Below, piece after piece: positions 46,656 through 56,290 of a stretch of DNA of 64,000 bases. The position numbers were made by a program, and so were the translations under genes. The stretch comes from Luteimonas sp. 9C. GTDB lineage: Bacteria; Pseudomonadota; Gammaproteobacteria; Xanthomonadales; Xanthomonadaceae. Position 1 is the first letter of the stretch, and every line of letters begins with the position of its first letter. Where the stretch lies: contig NZ_LR733312.1 of NCBI RefSeq assembly GCF_902506295.1, forward strand, positions 2,452,759-2,516,758. Reading direction: 5' to 3'. Under the pieces are notes generated by a model that did no database searches, had not been told where the DNA came from, and saw only the letters and a program-made list of their open reading frames with translations.

Positions 46656-49271
46656 TCAGTCGACGATGTCCGCCAGCGACTGCCGCAACGCCATGAAGTC
46701 GCCCCAGGGATGCGCCTTGAGCCGCTTGAGCCGGGCCGGTGCGTTGCGCAGCGTCCAGGCATCGCCGGATTTCAGCTTGCCCAGGTCCTCCCAGCGCAGC
46801 GGCATCGAGACCGGTGCGCCGGCGCGCGCGCGCAGCGAGAACGACGCGACCGCGGTCGCGCCGCGTCCGTTGCGCAGGTAATCCACGAAGATCTTCTGCT
46901 TGCGGAATTTCTTGGTCGCGGTCGCCACGTACTTGAGCGGATCGAGTTCCGTCATGCCCTGCGCGAACGCGTGCGCGAATGGCTTCACCACGTCCCAGCC
47001 GGTGCCCGGCTCCAGCGGTACCACGACGTGCAGGCCCTTGCCGCCGGTCGTGCGGACGAAGGATTCGAGGCCCACCTGCTTGAGCAGATCGCGCACCTGG
47101 CGCGCGGCGGCGACGACCTCCGGCCAGCGCACGCCGTCGCCCGGGTCGAGATCGAACACGATCCGGTCCGCGGTCTCCGGGTCGTCGGCGTGCGCGCCCC
47201 AGGGATGGAATTCCAGTGCATTGAACTGCACCAGCTCCATGACCGCCGCCGCGTCGCTCGCGACCAGATAATCGCTGGCGCCTGCTTCGTCCTCGAGCCG
47301 CACCGTCTCGACCAGCGACATGCCGGCGGTGTGGTGCTTCTGGAAGAAACAGGGGCCGTCGATACCGCCCGGGCATCGGATCACCGACAGCGGTCGCCGG
47401 GCAATTTCGGGCAGCAGCCACGGCATGGCGGCAGTGTAGTAGTCGGCGACGTCGCGCTTGGTCAGCGCGTCGCCGGGAAACAGCACCTTGTCCGGGCTCG
47501 ACAACGCGGGCGGTACGCGTTCGCTGTCGGCGCCGCGCTTCTGACGCGTCTTCGAACGCGCGTTTGCGGCGACCTTGGAAGCGGCCTGTTTGGCCTGCCT
47601 GGCGGCCTTCTTCTTCACCGGCGCCCCGGCGCTCGCCGAACGTCCGCTTCGCTTGGCTATGTCGTCCGCTCCGTCGCGATCGCTGTCGTGCAGGTCGTCC
47701 ACCGCCTTGTCGGGCCGCACAGCCTTGAGCGAGGGCTGCCGCAGCAGACCATGCCCGCCAGTGCCGCGCGAGAACACCTCGACGACGAAACGCGGCGCGA
47801 ACCACTTCGCCGCGCGCAGGTCGGTGTCGTTCGGCGGCACGTACACGGTGGGCTCGCTCCGTCCGGCGCGGCCGATGTGCGTCGTCAGTTCATCGAGCAG
47901 CGCATCGCTGAACCCCGAGCCCACTCGGCCGGCATAGCGCCAGCCGTGTTCGGCATCGGGCCGCGCGAGCAGCAGCGCGCCGAAGCCGCTGCGGCTGCCC
48001 TTGGGCGGGGTGTAGCCGACGACCGCGTATTCGTCGCTGGCCAGTTCCTTGGTCTTGCGCCAGTCATCGCCACGTCCGGGCCGATAGCCGCGATCGCTGC
48101 GCTTGGAAATGATGCCTTCGAAGCCGGACTCCGATGCCAGTTCGATCGCGGCGTCGGCGTGGCCTTCGATGTGGGTGCTGAAGGCCAGATGCGCCGGTGG
48201 CGCGTCGCCGAGGATGCGCTGCAGCAGCGCCTTGCGCGCGAGCAGCGGCGCCGCGCTGACGTCGACGCCATCGACGTGCAGCAGATCGAACAGCACCAGC
48301 GCGAGTGCGCCCTGGCGCTCGCCCGACAGCGTGCCCTGCAGCAGGTTGAAGTCCTCGCGGCTGCCGCGGCCCGCGATCAGTTCGCCGTCGAGCGCCGCCG
48401 ACTTCAAGCCGAGCCGCGAGACCGCCTCGGTGATCTCCGGCACCTTGCCGGTCCATTCCAGCGCATTGCGCGACCACAGCTGCACCTGGCCGCGCGCGAC
48501 CGTGGCCAGCAGCCGGTAGCCGTCCCACTTGAGTTCGTGCAGCCAGGCCTCGCCGCCCGGTGCGGCGTCGCCGAGCTTCGCGAGCTGCGGCGTGAACGCG
48601 TCCGTCGGCGCCGGTCCGCGCTGGGCCCCCGGCAGCTTGCGCGCCGCGGCCGCCCAGTCGTGGGCGCGCTGTGTCGGCGCTTCGACCTCGGTCTTCTTGC
48701 GTTTGCGTAGCTTGCCGGTACCTGCGCGCTTCGCATCCTCGGCCGGTGGCGCAGGCACGTCGGCGAGCAGGTCGTCGGCTTCCAGCGTGCCGGCGTAATC
48801 GTCGCGGTCCTTGAACAGCAGCCACTGCGGCTGCTTCGCGGGCTTGCCGGAGCGCACCAGATGCCAGCGCCCCTTGAGCTTGCGACCGAACAACTCGAAC
48901 CGCAGATGGCCCTTGGCCAGCGCGGCTTCAGGGTCGCCATCCGCGGCCCAGGCGCCGGTATCGAACTGCGCGACATGGCCACCGCCGTACTGGCCCTTGG
49001 GGATGTCGCCCTCGAAGTCGGCGTAGTCCAGCGGATGATCCTCGACCTCGACCGCCATGCGCTTCACATCGGGGTCGTAGCTCGGACCTTTCGGCACCGC
49101 CCAGCTCTTGAGCGCATCGCCGACCTGCAGGCGGAAGTCGTAGTGCCGACGACTCGCGTGATGCAACTGCACGACGAAAATCGCACGGCGGCCGCGCGGC
49201 GCCGGCTTGCCCGGTTCCGGTTCGCGGGTCGCATCGAACTTGCGCTTGCGCCGGTACTCGGTCAGCGACAC
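46656..49271 (-). CDS. ligD: Multifunctional DNA ligase D (NHEJ)
   Basis: 871 aa. The order is PE-LIG-POL. The 3'-phosphoesterase has HHASRRHYDFRLQ (about 36-48). The ligase domain has the active Lys in HELKWDGYR (about 244). A Lys/Ala-rich linker follows (about 520-580), and the primase-polymerase domain carries the catalytic FDLDPGDGVRW (about 705). This is the arrangement of Pseudomonas LigD. The start is GTG one nucleotide after the Ku stop, so translation is coupled. With Ku it repairs double-strand breaks, chiefly in stationary cells. Confidence 0.95.
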   Translation of the reverse strand: MSLTEYRRKRKFDATREPEPGKPAPRGRRAIFVVQLHHASRRHYDFRLQVGDALKSWAVPKGPSYDPDVKRMAVEVEDHPLDYADFEGDIPKGQYGGGHVAQFDTGAWAADGDPEAALAKGHLRFELFGRKLKGRWHLVRSGKPAKQPQWLLFKDRDDYAGTLEADDLLADVPAPPAEDAKRAGTGKLRKRKKTEVEAPTQRAHDWAAAARKLPGAQRGPAPTDAFTPQLAKLGDAAPGGEAWLHELKWDGYRLLATVARGQVQLWSRNALEWTGKVPEITEAVSRLGLKSAALDGELIAGRGSREDFNLLQGTLSGERQGALALVLFDLLHVDGVDVSAAPLLARKALLQRILGDAPPAHLAFSTHIEGHADAAIELASESGFEGIISKRSDRGYRPGRGDDWRKTKELASDEYAVVGYTPPKGSRSGFGALLLARPDAEHGWRYAGRVGSGFSDALLDELTTHIGRAGRSEPTVYVPPNDTDLRAAKWFAPRFVVEVFSRGTGGHGLLRQPSLKAVRPDKAVDDLHDSDRDGADDIAKRSGRSASAGAPVKKKAARQAKQAASKVAANARSKTRQKRGADSERVPPALSSPDKVLFPGDALTKRDVADYYTAAMPWLLPEIARRPLSVIRCPGGIDGPCFFQKHHTAGMSLVETVRLEDEAGASDYLVASDAAAVMELVQFNALEFHPWGAHADDPETADRIVFDLDPGDGVRWPEVVAAARQVRDLLKQVGLESFVRTTGGKGLHVVVPLEPGTGWDVVKPFAHAFAQGMTELDPLKYVATATKKFRKQKIFVDYLRNGRGATAVASFSLRARAGAPVSMPLRWEDLGKLKSGDAWTLRNAPARLKRLKAHPWGDFMALRQSLADIVD

Positions 49272-49272
49272 G

Positions 49273-50202
49273 TCACGAGGCCTTGCGCGTGGTCTTCTTC
49301 GTCGCCTTGCTCGACTTGGCGGTCTTCTTCGTCGCCTTCTTCGCGGTTTTCCGCGGCGCGGTTTTCTTCGCCGGCACCTTCTCGCCGCCGCCCGCGGGCG
49401 TGCGGGTGTTGTCCTTGAGGCTCTTCTGCAGCAGCGCGACGAAGTCGACCACATTGGTCGAAGCGTCCTCGCGGTGCGGAATCTCGTCGACGACCTTCGT
49501 CTTCGCACCCTTGGCCTTGATGCGCTTCTTGATGATGTCCGACAGGCGTTCGCGGAACTCGTCGTGATACGCGTCCGGCGCCCAGTCCGCCGACATCGAC
49601 TCGATCAGCTGGGTCGCCATCTGCAGTTCCTTGTCGGCGATGCGGTAGCTCGATGTCTTGCCGGTCGGCAGCTTGTAATCGGCCGGGTCCACCAGTTCCT
49701 GTGGATAGCGCAGCAGCATCAGCACCAGCGCATCGTCTTCGGGCATCACCGCGCACAGATACTCGCGGGTGCGGATCACCACGCGTGCGATGCCGATCTT
49801 GCCGGTCTTCTTCAGCGTCTCGCGCAGCAGCACATAGCCCTTCTCGGCCTTCTTGCCCGGCACGAGGATGTAGGGTTTTTCATAGAAGCGCGTGCCGATG
49901 GTGCCGGCGTCGACGAAGGCTTCCACGTCGACGGACTCGTGCGATTCCGGCGCGGCCGAGGCGATGTCTTCCTTCTCGATGACGACGTAGCTGCCCTTGT
50001 CGTACTCGAAGGCCTTGACGATGTCCTTCCACGGCACTTCTTCGCCGGTGTCGGCGTTGACGCGTTCGAAGCGGATGGGTTTCTTGTCGCGCGAATCGAG
50101 CATGCGGAAGCTGATGTCGGTCCGGCGCTCACCCGACATCAGCGACACCGGAATGTTGAGCAAGCCAAAGGACAACGAGCCGGACCAGATGGGACGTGCC
50201 AT
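49273..50202 (-). CDS. ku: Ku DNA end-binding protein
   Basis: 309 aa, full length. The Ku core starts MARPIWSGSLSFGLLNIPVSL in two parts (MARPIWSGSL; SFGLLNIPVSL) and runs to about 260, including YVLLRETLKKTGKIGIARVV-type sequence. A Lys/Thr-rich C-terminal tail (about 265-309, PAKKTAPRKTAKKATKK) should bind DNA and LigD. It forms a homodimeric ring on DNA ends. It heads a two-gene operon with ligD. Confidence 0.96.
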   Translation of the reverse strand: MARPIWSGSLSFGLLNIPVSLMSGERRTDISFRMLDSRDKKPIRFERVNADTGEEVPWKDIVKAFEYDKGSYVVIEKEDIASAAPESHESVDVEAFVDAGTIGTRFYEKPYILVPGKKAEKGYVLLRETLKKTGKIGIARVVIRTREYLCAVMPEDDALVLMLLRYPQELVDPADYKLPTGKTSSYRIADKELQMATQLIESMSADWAPDAYHDEFRERLSDIIKKRIKAKGAKTKVVDEIPHREDASTNVVDFVALLQKSLKDNTRTPAGGGEKVPAKKTAPRKTAKKATKKTAKSSKATKKTTRKAS

Positions 50203-50581
50203 GACGATCTCCGTTGGGCAGGCGCGGGGCGGCCGGCCGCATGAGAGCCGGAGGCTTGCACCGGCGCCGTGCAATACGCGTCAATCCGCGCGCTGTGCGC
50301 CGCGGCCGGATTCACGCGCGCGTGCGCCCCGTCGGACCACGGTCGGTGCATGCACGCGACGCCGGACAGCCCCGCCGGAGACCCACGCCGATCGCTCGTT
50401 CGCCGGAATACGCCGCACGCGGCATCGGGCGATTTCTGCTTGCCCATGCTCCGGTCGCATCCTGCAGGGCGGCGCGGCGGCGCTCGCGAAGATCTGACCT
50501 GGATGCATCCGGTCCGGCGCGCCGCGGCTGTTCCTGCGCGCCGCGGGCGGCGATACTGGACCTGCCTCCCGGCGTGCGCCC
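50203..50581. other. Divergent intergenic stretch, ku and bglX
   Basis: About 380 nt with no gene. Short frames here are Arg-rich shadows. The right edge runs into the bglX promoter. No tRNA or repeat is seen. Confidence 0.5.
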
Positions 50582-50587
50582 TATAAT
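50582..50587 (+). promoter_or_regulatory. -10 element of bglX
   Basis: An exact TATAAT, 33 nt before the ATG. Upstream, TGGACC (50557-50562) is a poor -35 at a 19-nt spacer. The start of transcription would fall at about 50594. Confidence 0.6.
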
Positions 50588-50594
50588 CGCCGGC

Positions 50595-50608
50595 TGTAAT
50601 CGTTTTCA
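50595..50608. promoter_or_regulatory. Candidate LacI-family operator at the bglX start site
   Basis: TGTAATCGTTTTCA fits the TGNAANCGNTTNCA pattern with a central CG recognised by LacI/GalR regulators. It lies over the expected transcription start, where binding would block expression until an inducing sugar is present. Confidence 0.6.
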
Positions 50609-50619
50609 CGGGACCACAA

Positions 50620-52797
50620 ATGCGCCTGGATGACCGGCTCGAAGCGCTGCTCGCACGGATGACCCTCGAGGAAAAGATCGGCCAGCTCGGCATTTTCGCC
50701 GACATGCTGCGGCCGTTCGCGGCCGACGTGAATCCCGAGATGAACGAGTTGAACGCCGGCGAATTGCGCGAGCAGATCCGCGCCGGCCGCGTGGGCGCGG
50801 TGTTCAACGGCGTGGGCGCGGTGCAGGGCCGCGAATCGCAGCGCATCGCGGTCGAGGAAAGCCGGCTCGGCATCCCGCTGCTGATGGGCGCCGACGTGAT
50901 CCACGGCATGCGCACCGTGTTCCCGATCCCGCTGGGCGAGGCGGCAAGCTTCGAGCCCGAGCTGGCGCAGCGCACCGCGCGCGCCGCGGCGATCGAAGCG
51001 ACCGCCTGCGGTCTGCACTGGACCTTCGCCCCGACACTCGACATCGCCCGCGACCAGCGCTGGGGCCGTGTGGCCGAGGCGGCCGGCGAGGACGTGGTGC
51101 TCGGTAATGCCTTTTCCGCGGCGCGCGTGCGTGGGTTCCAGGGCGATGACCTGACCGCGAACGATTCGATGCTGGCGACGCCCAAGCACTTCGTCGGCTA
51201 CGGCGCGGTCATGGGCGGGCTGGACTACAACAGTGTCGAAATTTCCGAAGGCACCTTGCGCGACGTGCATCTGCCGCCGTTCAAGGCGGCGCTCGATGCC
51301 GGCGCATTGACGGTCATGAGCGCCTTCAACGACATCAACGGCGTGCCGGCGTCCGCCCATGACGGCCTGCTGACCGATCTGCTGCGTGGCGAGTGGGGCT
51401 TCAAGGGTTTCGTGGTGTCCGACTACACCGCCGATTTCGAACTCGTCGCGCACGGCTTCGCCGGCGACGACCGCGAGGCGACGAAGCTCTCGTTCACCGC
51501 GGGTGTCGACATGAGCATGCAGAGCGGCCTGTACGCCGCGCATCTGCCCGAGCTCGTCGCCAGCGGCGAGGTGTCGATGGACGTGATCGACCAGGGCGTG
51601 CGCCGCGTGTTCGCGGTCAAGCAGGCGATCGGTTTGTTCGACAATCCCTACCGCTCGCTCGATCCCGAGGTCGAGGCCGCGCTGGATCCACAGGCACTCC
51701 ACGGTGAACTCGCGCTGGATGCCGCGCGCCGTTCGATCGTGCTGCTGAAGAACGACGACGATCTGCTGCCGCTGCGCAAGGCCGGCCAGAAGCTCGCGCT
51801 GATCGGCCCGTATGCGCGCGACCGCGACAACATCGAAGGCTGCTGGACGCTGTTCGGCGACAAGCGCCTGCACGTCAATCTCGAAGACGGGCTGCGCGCT
51901 GCGCTGGAGGACGGCGACGCGCTCGACGTCGTCGACGGCAGCGGCATGGAAGACGCCCTCGACGGTGGCCTCGAGGCTGCGGTCGAGGCCGCACGCAACG
52001 CGGATGTCGTGCTGCTGGCGATCGGTGAGCCGCAGGGCTTCAGCGGCGAAGCGCAGTCACGCACCCAGATCGTCATCCCCGCCGCGCAGCAGGCGCTGGC
52101 CGAGGCCGTCGCCGCGACCGGCACGCCAGTCGTCGTGCTGCTGCGTCATGGCCGCGCGCTCGCACTGCACGGCGCCGTGCACGACGCGCAGGCCATCCTC
52201 GCGACCTGGTTCCTCGGCACCGCGACCGGCCCCGCCGTGGCCGAGGTGCTGTTCGGCGACTACAACCCGTCGGCGCGTCTGCCGGTCAGCTTTCCGCGCG
52301 ACTCGGGCCAGCAGCCGCTGTACTACAACCGCCAGCGCACCGGCCGCCCCGAACTGCCGACGATGTCGGAATTCAAGAGCCGCTGGCGCGAGGTGCCGCA
52401 CAGCGCGCGGTATCCCTTCGGCCACGGTCTGTCGTACACGCGTTTCGTCTATGGCGACGTCGAACTGTCGGCGGACACGCTGGACTGGGACGGCACGCTG
52501 ACGGTCTCGATCACGCTGCGTAACGATGGCGAGCGTGCCGGCGAGGAGGTCGTGCAGCTCTACATCCACGACCGCGTGGCCAGCCGCGTCCGTCCGATCC
52601 GCGAACTCAAGGCGTTCCGCAAGGTCGCCCTGGCGCCAGGCGAACACACCACGGTGTCGTTCTCCCTGCAGCGCGACGCGCTCGCCTTCACTACACGCAG
52701 CGGCGCGTTCGCCGCCGAGCCGGGACTGTTCGACGTGTGGATCGCACCGGATTCCGAAGCCGGCACGGCGGCGCAGTTCACGCTGCTCCAGGCCTGA
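50620..52797 (+). CDS. bglX: Glycoside hydrolase family 3 beta-glucosidase
   Basis: 725 aa. The N-terminal GH3 barrel (about 10-315) has KHFVGYG and the nucleophile Asp in GFVVSDYTADFEL (about 263-275). The GH3 C-terminal domain follows (about 365-600) and a fibronectin type III-like domain closes it (about 640-720, GEEVVQLYIHD). Unlike E. coli BglX there is no signal peptide, so it should act on imported cello- or xylo-oligosaccharides in the cytoplasm. A LacI-type operator lies in its leader. A hydrolase gene follows by 19 nt. Confidence 0.93.
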   Translation: MRLDDRLEALLARMTLEEKIGQLGIFADMLRPFAADVNPEMNELNAGELREQIRAGRVGAVFNGVGAVQGRESQRIAVEESRLGIPLLMGADVIHGMRTVFPIPLGEAASFEPELAQRTARAAAIEATACGLHWTFAPTLDIARDQRWGRVAEAAGEDVVLGNAFSAARVRGFQGDDLTANDSMLATPKHFVGYGAVMGGLDYNSVEISEGTLRDVHLPPFKAALDAGALTVMSAFNDINGVPASAHDGLLTDLLRGEWGFKGFVVSDYTADFELVAHGFAGDDREATKLSFTAGVDMSMQSGLYAAHLPELVASGEVSMDVIDQGVRRVFAVKQAIGLFDNPYRSLDPEVEAALDPQALHGELALDAARRSIVLLKNDDDLLPLRKAGQKLALIGPYARDRDNIEGCWTLFGDKRLHVNLEDGLRAALEDGDALDVVDGSGMEDALDGGLEAAVEAARNADVVLLAIGEPQGFSGEAQSRTQIVIPAAQQALAEAVAATGTPVVVLLRHGRALALHGAVHDAQAILATWFLGTATGPAVAEVLFGDYNPSARLPVSFPRDSGQQPLYYNRQRTGRPELPTMSEFKSRWREVPHSARYPFGHGLSYTRFVYGDVELSADTLDWDGTLTVSITLRNDGERAGEEVVQLYIHDRVASRVRPIRELKAFRKVALAPGEHTTVSFSLQRDALAFTTRSGAFAAEPGLFDVWIAPDSEAGTAAQFTLLQA

Positions 52798-52816
52798 GGC
52801 GCGTCCGTCCGACGCC

Positions 52817-53518
52817 GTGAGCGACCGCACGCCGCTGCTGTTGCTCCCAGGCCTGCTGTGCACCGCCCGGCTGTGGCACGCGCAGATCGACGCACTGGAC
52901 GATGTCGCCGAGTCGCAGGTCGCCGACCTCACCCGCGACGACAGCATCGGGGCGATGGCCGCGCGTGCACTCGCTGATGCGCCACCGCGCTTTGCGCTCG
53001 CCGCCCTGTCGATGGGCGGCTACGTCGCCTTCGAGATCCTGCGACGCGCGCCCGAGCGCGTGACGCGTCTCGCATTGATCGCGACCAGCGCCCGCCCTGA
53101 TTCACCGGAGCGCGCCGCGCAACGACGTCGCGGCATCGACGCGATCGGCCGCGGCCGCTTCGTCGGCGTGACCCGGCAGCTGCTGCCGAGCCTGGTCCAT
53201 CCGTCGCATGTGGACGGCCCGACCGGCGGAATCGTGCAGGCGATGGCCCGCGAGATCGGTGCCGAGGGCTACCTGCGCCAGCAGGCCGCGATCCTGGGCC
53301 GCCCCGACTCGACGCCGCTGCTCGCGCGTATCGCGGTCCCGACCCTGATCGTAGTCGGCGCGGAGGACCGGCTCACGCCACCAGTCGAAGCCGAGGCGAT
53401 GCAGGCCGGAATCCCCGGCGCGACCCTGCATCGACTTGACGTCTGTGGACATCTGCCGCCGCTCGAGCAATCGACCGGCACCTCGCGCCTGCTGCGCGAC
53501 TGGCTGTCCGTGCCCTGA
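52817..53518 (+). CDS. Alpha/beta hydrolase
   Basis: 233 aa with the alpha/beta-hydrolase fold. The oxyanion LLLLPGLLCTARLW (about 6-19), the nucleophile Ser in LAALSMGGYVAF (about 62-73), Asp in VVGAEDRLTP (about 182) and His in CGHLPPLE (about 212) make a full triad. The start is GTG 19 nt after bglX, so the two are probably co-transcribed. Its substrate is unknown; an ester of a plant-derived sugar would fit the context but is speculative. Confidence 0.9.
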   Translation: MSDRTPLLLLPGLLCTARLWHAQIDALDDVAESQVADLTRDDSIGAMAARALADAPPRFALAALSMGGYVAFEILRRAPERVTRLALIATSARPDSPERAAQRRRGIDAIGRGRFVGVTRQLLPSLVHPSHVDGPTGGIVQAMAREIGAEGYLRQQAAILGRPDSTPLLARIAVPTLIVVGAEDRLTPPVEAEAMQAGIPGATLHRLDVCGHLPPLEQSTGTSRLLRDWLSVP

Positions 53519-53675
53519 GCACGGGGCCGGGCACCACGAGACTGCTCGACCCGCTGGGCGACCTGCCGCGACACCTGCCGCGCAACCGCTGCGCACGTCG
53601 CAGCCCTGTGCCGAAGCCGCCATGCCCTGCGCTGGCGCAGGGCGGCAGGCGGGCATGGCGCCCGCGAATGGCGGA

Positions 53676-54722
53676 TCAGTTGGCCGTCGGCGAGAACCCG
53701 ATCGTGCGCCGCGTGGTCACCGGCGCCGGGACGGGCTCGAAGCGCCAGCGGCGCACGGCGGCCAGGGCTTCGCGATCGAAGGTGCGCGGCGGATCGGCGC
53801 GGACGACGCGGGCATTGCTGACCGAGCCGTCGACGCCGACGGTGAACTCGACCATCACCTCGCCGCTGGTGCCGGCGCGCAGCGCGTCAGCGGGATAACG
53901 CGGCGCAGGTGTGCTCAGCGGACGCAGCTGCGCCGTCGCTGCGGCCGGCGCCGGTGTCGCGGGTGCCGGTGCCGGCGTGTTCTGCGCTGCAGGTTCGGGG
54001 CGGGGCGGCTGCGGCCGCGCGGCTTCTTCGCGCGCCGCTGCCTGACGCGCGGCTTCCTCGCGCGCGGCCTGCTCGCTGGCGGTCTGCTGCTGGGCCAGCT
54101 GCTGCGCCGCGGCGGCCTGCTGCTGCTGCTGTTGCGCGGCGCGTTCCCTCTCCAGGGTCTGCGCACGCTGGGCTTCCTGTTCGGCCGTCAGCGCCTGCTG
54201 TTCGACACGGGCGGCCGCCTGTTCCTCGGACGTCGCGATGCTCGCACGCAAGCGTTCGAGCGCAGGATGCGCGCTGTCGGCACGTTCGATCAGGCCGAGC
54301 AGGCGCCGCGCTTCGGCATAGTCGCCGCGGTCGCGGCTCTGCTCGGTGGCGATCACGCTCATCGGCAGCAGGTCGATCAGTGCGCTGGACGCGGCGGCAT
54401 CACCGGCCTGCTTCTCGCGCAGCGCGAGGTAGTACTCCATCGCGTTCTCGCCGGCGGGCGCGTACAGGCGGCTCTCCTGGTACGCGGCCGCGGCGGCGCT
54501 GCGCAACTCGTCGACCGAGAGACCGGCGATCGCATCGTCGGCGGCCTGCTGACGCGCAGCGGCCTGTTGGCTGGCCTGCGCAGTCACTGCGCCCGGCTCG
54601 GCGGCGACGGGCGCCTCCGCATCGTCGCTGCGCCCACAGGCGGCCAGTACACATGCAAGACCCACAGCGGCGGCCAGCCGCGCGCGCGACGCGCGACGGG
54701 TCGTCGGAATCTTCGAGACCAT
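53676..54722 (-). CDS. TonB C-terminal domain lipoprotein with Gln/Ala coiled region
   Basis: 348 aa. The N-terminal signal ends in a lipobox VLAACGRSD (Cys23 of this start), so the protein should be lipid-anchored rather than held by the uncleaved helix of classical TonB. A helical region follows with TPR-like segments (about 70-150), then a Gln/Ala/Glu-rich coiled coil (about 155-235) and a Pro-rich stretch. It ends with a TonB C-terminal domain (about 255-345, PRYPADALRAGTSGEVMVEF, RRWRFEPVP). GGGGA lies 6 nt before the second of two ATG codons. Its partner proteins are unknown. Confidence 0.85.
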   Translation of the reverse strand: MVSKIPTTRRASRARLAAAVGLACVLAACGRSDDAEAPVAAEPGAVTAQASQQAAARQQAADDAIAGLSVDELRSAAAAAYQESRLYAPAGENAMEYYLALREKQAGDAAASSALIDLLPMSVIATEQSRDRGDYAEARRLLGLIERADSAHPALERLRASIATSEEQAAARVEQQALTAEQEAQRAQTLERERAAQQQQQQAAAAQQLAQQQTASEQAAREEAARQAAAREEAARPQPPRPEPAAQNTPAPAPATPAPAAATAQLRPLSTPAPRYPADALRAGTSGEVMVEFTVGVDGSVSNARVVRADPPRTFDREALAAVRRWRFEPVPAPVTTRRTIGFSPTAN

Positions 54723-54887
54723 CATCTTTCCCCAAGGATGCATGTCCGCAAGAGTGCGTAGAACGCGTCAGCGGAGACGATTTGTCAATCCTTGTCGCAC
54801 GATCGCAATGACAGGGTGTCGACGCGATCACGAATCTTGACGGCCGGTTTGCCGTCGATCGAGCCTGTTCGGCGCTGCGATCGCGCG

Positions 54888-56225
54888 TTATTTGCCGATG
54901 CAGAAGCTCGAGAAGATGTGGCCGAGCAGGTCGTCGGGCAGGATCCGTCCGGTGATCGCGCCGACCGCGTCGTGCGCGACGCGCAGGGATTCGGCCGCGA
55001 GTTCGAGGTGCTGCGCGGCGAGCGTGCCGCGTGCGTCGTCGACCGCATCGACGGCGTCGCGCAAGGCGTCGACGTGGCGCTGACGCGCGGTGAACGCCCC
55101 CTCGCCCGCAAGCGTGTCACCGCCGAGCCGCGCCTGCAGGGCGCCGCGCAACGCTTCCAGCCCCTCGCCGGTGCGTGCGGACACCTGGAGGACGTCGCGG
55201 GCGTCGGACGCGGGCGCGGCGAGCAGGTCGGTCTTGTTGTGCACGACGATGCGATCGGCCACATCGACGATGGCGTCTGCCACCGAGGCCCAGCCCGCCT
55301 CCGGTTCGCGCGCATCGAGTACCACCAGCGCGAGATCCGCGCGCTGCAGTTCGGCGCGCGCGCGGCGCATGCCCTCGCGTTCGATCGCGTCGCCCGCATC
55401 GCGCAGGCCCGCGGTATCGACCAGGGTCAGTTCGACACCGCCGATGCGCAGCGTCTCGTGCAGCAGGTCGCGCGTGGTGCCGGCGATGTCGGTGACGATG
55501 GCGCGGTCCACGCCGGCCAGCGCATTGAGCAGCGAACTCTTGCCGGCGTTCGGCGGGCCGACGATCACCGCGTGCAGGCCGTCGCGCAGGCGTCGGCCCT
55601 GCTCGGCCTCGGCCAGCAGCCGCGACAGCGACGCGGCGAGCGCGTCGATCCGCCTGGCCACCTCGTCGCCGCCGAGGGTGTCGATCGGCTCGTCGGAGAA
55701 ATCGATCATCGCCTCGACGTAGACGCGCAGATGCAGCAGCTCGGCGGCGAGCGCGTCGCAGCGCTCGGAGAACACGCCGTCGAGTGCGCGGCGCGCGGCG
55801 CGTGCGGCGCGCTCGTCGCCTGCGGCGATCAGGTCGGCGACCGCTTCGGCCTGCGCGAGGTCAAGCCGGCCGTTGAGGAACGCGCGTTCGCTGAATTCAC
55901 CGGGCCGCGCGAGGCGGGCACCTAATGCGCGACACCGCGCGAGCAGCTGCTGCAGCACGACCGGGCTGCCGTGCGCCTGCAATTCGACGACATCCTCGCC
56001 GGTGTAGCTGGCCGGGCCGGGGAACGCGAGCGCGAGGCCGTCGTCGAGCACGGCGCCATCGGCATCGGAGAACCGGACGTGGTGGGCATGGCGCGGGCGC
56101 AAGGCCCGTCCGCACAGCGTGCGCGCGATCGACTGCGACGCCGGTCCCGACAGGCGCACGATGCCGACGCCGCCGGCGCCGGGCGCGGTGGCGATCGCGG
56201 CAATGGTGTCGGTCGATGTCGTCAT
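54888..56225 (-). CDS. mnmE: tRNA uridine-5-carboxymethylaminomethyl GTPase MnmE
   Basis: 445 aa, full length. An N-terminal formyl-THF domain (begins [21 protein letters not shown]), a helical domain and an inserted G domain are present: G1 [10 protein letters not shown] (about 220), G2 GTTRD, G3 DTAGLRD, G4 NKTD. The C-terminus is FCIGK with the essential Cys. With MnmG it modifies the wobble uridine of tRNA. GAGGAGC precedes the ATG. It follows yidC with a hairpin between. Confidence 0.97.
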   Translation of the reverse strand: MTTSTDTIAAIATAPGAGGVGIVRLSGPASQSIARTLCGRALRPRHAHHVRFSDADGAVLDDGLALAFPGPASYTGEDVVELQAHGSPVVLQQLLARCRALGARLARPGEFSERAFLNGRLDLAQAEAVADLIAAGDERAARAARRALDGVFSERCDALAAELLHLRVYVEAMIDFSDEPIDTLGGDEVARRIDALAASLSRLLAEAEQGRRLRDGLHAVIVGPPNAGKSSLLNALAGVDRAIVTDIAGTTRDLLHETLRIGGVELTLVDTAGLRDAGDAIEREGMRRARAELQRADLALVVLDAREPEAGWASVADAIVDVADRIVVHNKTDLLAAPASDARDVLQVSARTGEGLEALRGALQARLGGDTLAGEGAFTARQRHVDALRDAVDAVDDARGTLAAQHLELAAESLRVAHDAVGAITGRILPDDLLGHIFSSFCIGK

Positions 56226-56242
56226 GGCATTGCTCCTCAACG

Positions 56243-56270
56243 CACGAGCCCGCCATGCGGCGGGCTCGTG
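56243..56270 (-). terminator. Strong hairpin between yidC and mnmE
   Basis: Perfect 12-bp stem CACGAGCCCGCC/GGCGGGCTCGTG with a 4-nt loop in the 65-nt gap. It lacks a T-run, so it may be an attenuator or an mRNA-stabilising structure rather than a full terminator. Confidence 0.55.
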
Positions 56271-56290
56271 GCATTCCGTCGGTGCGGCCG

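Noticed and set aside
46299-48710. Long plus-strand frame opposite ligD
   Set aside because: LigD motifs are clear on the minus strand; the frame has shadow composition.
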